A stretch of DNA of 64,000 nt from Pseudoalteromonas sp. Z1A8 (GTDB taxonomy: Bacteria; Pseudomonadota; Gammaproteobacteria; Enterobacterales; Alteromonadaceae). Position 1 is the stretch's first letter. Each line of letters begins with the position of its first letter. Of this stretch, positions 63,920-64,000 are shown piece by piece. The position numbers and the translations under genes were made by a program. Below the pieces are notes generated by a model. That model did not search any database and was not told the origin of the DNA. It saw only the letters and a list, made by a program, of their open reading frames with translations. The stretch covers positions 78,816-142,815 of the forward strand of contig NZ_WTLB01000005.1 of NCBI RefSeq assembly GCF_011378855.1, given 5' to 3'.

Positions 63920-64000
63920 ATCTTGAATTCAAGTATTAAGTGCAATCATTATGCAGCCACCAGAACTTCTGATTGCCCCGTAAATAATTCATGAGGGGTT
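63920..64000 (-). mobile_element. End of an IS30-like insertion sequence (cut by window)
   Basis: Contains the last 17 codons of a minus-strand frame (stop 63949-63951) reading TPHELFTGQSEVLVAA. The TPHE-x-F pattern at the C-terminus is typical of IS30-type transposases (rve/DDE core). The flank after the stop, TTGCACTT-x-ATACTTGAAT on the minus strand, resembles the terminal inverted repeat of IS30 relatives. The body lies outside the window. Confidence 0.5.
63949..64000 (-). CDS. IS30-family transposase, C-terminal end only
   Basis: Open on the right. Seventeen codons incl. stop; TPHELF is the only diagnostic motif. The assignment rests on this short motif and on the adjoining repeat-like sequence. 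Confidence 0.45.
   Translation of the reverse strand, partial: TPHELFTGQSEVLVAA

Overview
The window comes from the chromosome or a large plasmid of a marine gammaproteobacterium, most probably Pseudoalteromonas. The base composition is AT-rich. The GH8 xylanase is, from memory, almost the same sequence as the cold-active xylanase of Pseudoalteromonas haloplanktis TAH3a. The kappa-carrageenase closely matches CgkA of P. carrageenovora. No rRNA, tRNA or CRISPR array was seen. Two complete algal/plant polysaccharide utilisation loci lie side by side, and each has its own regulator and its own palindromic operator.

Region A (1-21700) is a xylan locus. It has three GH10 xylanases (one cut by the window edge), the GH8 xylanase, a cytoplasmic GH43, a GPH-type sugar symporter, a TonB-dependent receptor (TBDT), an exported SMP-30-like beta-propeller and a small exported cupin. 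It also has the operon SapC / Cupin_8 / tryptophan-halogenase-like / DUF6445 / ThuA. A Nudix-fold regulator with a destroyed Nudix box closes the region. Eight copies of a 15-bp dyad, consensus TAGTCW-N3-TGACYA, lie in the promoter regions of these transcription units. A solitary Abi-C/HEPN-like gene (1896-2633) looks foreign to the locus.

Region B (about 21800-63350) is a kappa/iota-carrageenan locus. Outer-membrane and periplasmic parts are three TBDTs, a large TBDT-partner lipoprotein, the GH16 kappa-carrageenase CgkA, a second GH16, a GH42/GH167-like clan GH-A enzyme, three S1 sulfatases, two paralogous VCBS/UnbV lipoproteins, an SMP-30-like lipoprotein and an octahaem cytochrome with TPRs. 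Cytoplasmic parts are a sugar-porter transporter, an epimerase-like protein, an SDR, a lactonase, two enolase-superfamily enzymes, an aldehyde dehydrogenase, a KDGal kinase, a KDPGal aldolase and a FAH-family protein. The intended flow is: sulfatases and glycosidases cut carrageenan to D-galactose and 3,6-anhydro-D-galactose. Galactose goes through SDR, lactonase and DgoD. Anhydrogalactose goes through ALDH and cycloisomerase. Both streams meet at 2-keto-3-deoxy-galactonate and leave through DgoK and DgoA as pyruvate and glyceraldehyde-3-phosphate. Two tandem FadR-type regulators are encoded inside the locus, and nine copies of the dyad AAACAT-N3-ATGTTT sit in front of its transcription units.

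The right edge (63350-64000) has no intact gene. It holds a possible decayed ORF and the C-terminal end of an IS30-like transposase, which hints at mobility of the locus. The parts without an assigned job are the best leads: the VCBS/UnbV pair, the octahaem cytochrome, the TBDT-partner lipoprotein, the halogenase operon, and the absence of a recognisable enzyme for the alpha-1,3-anhydrogalactose bond.
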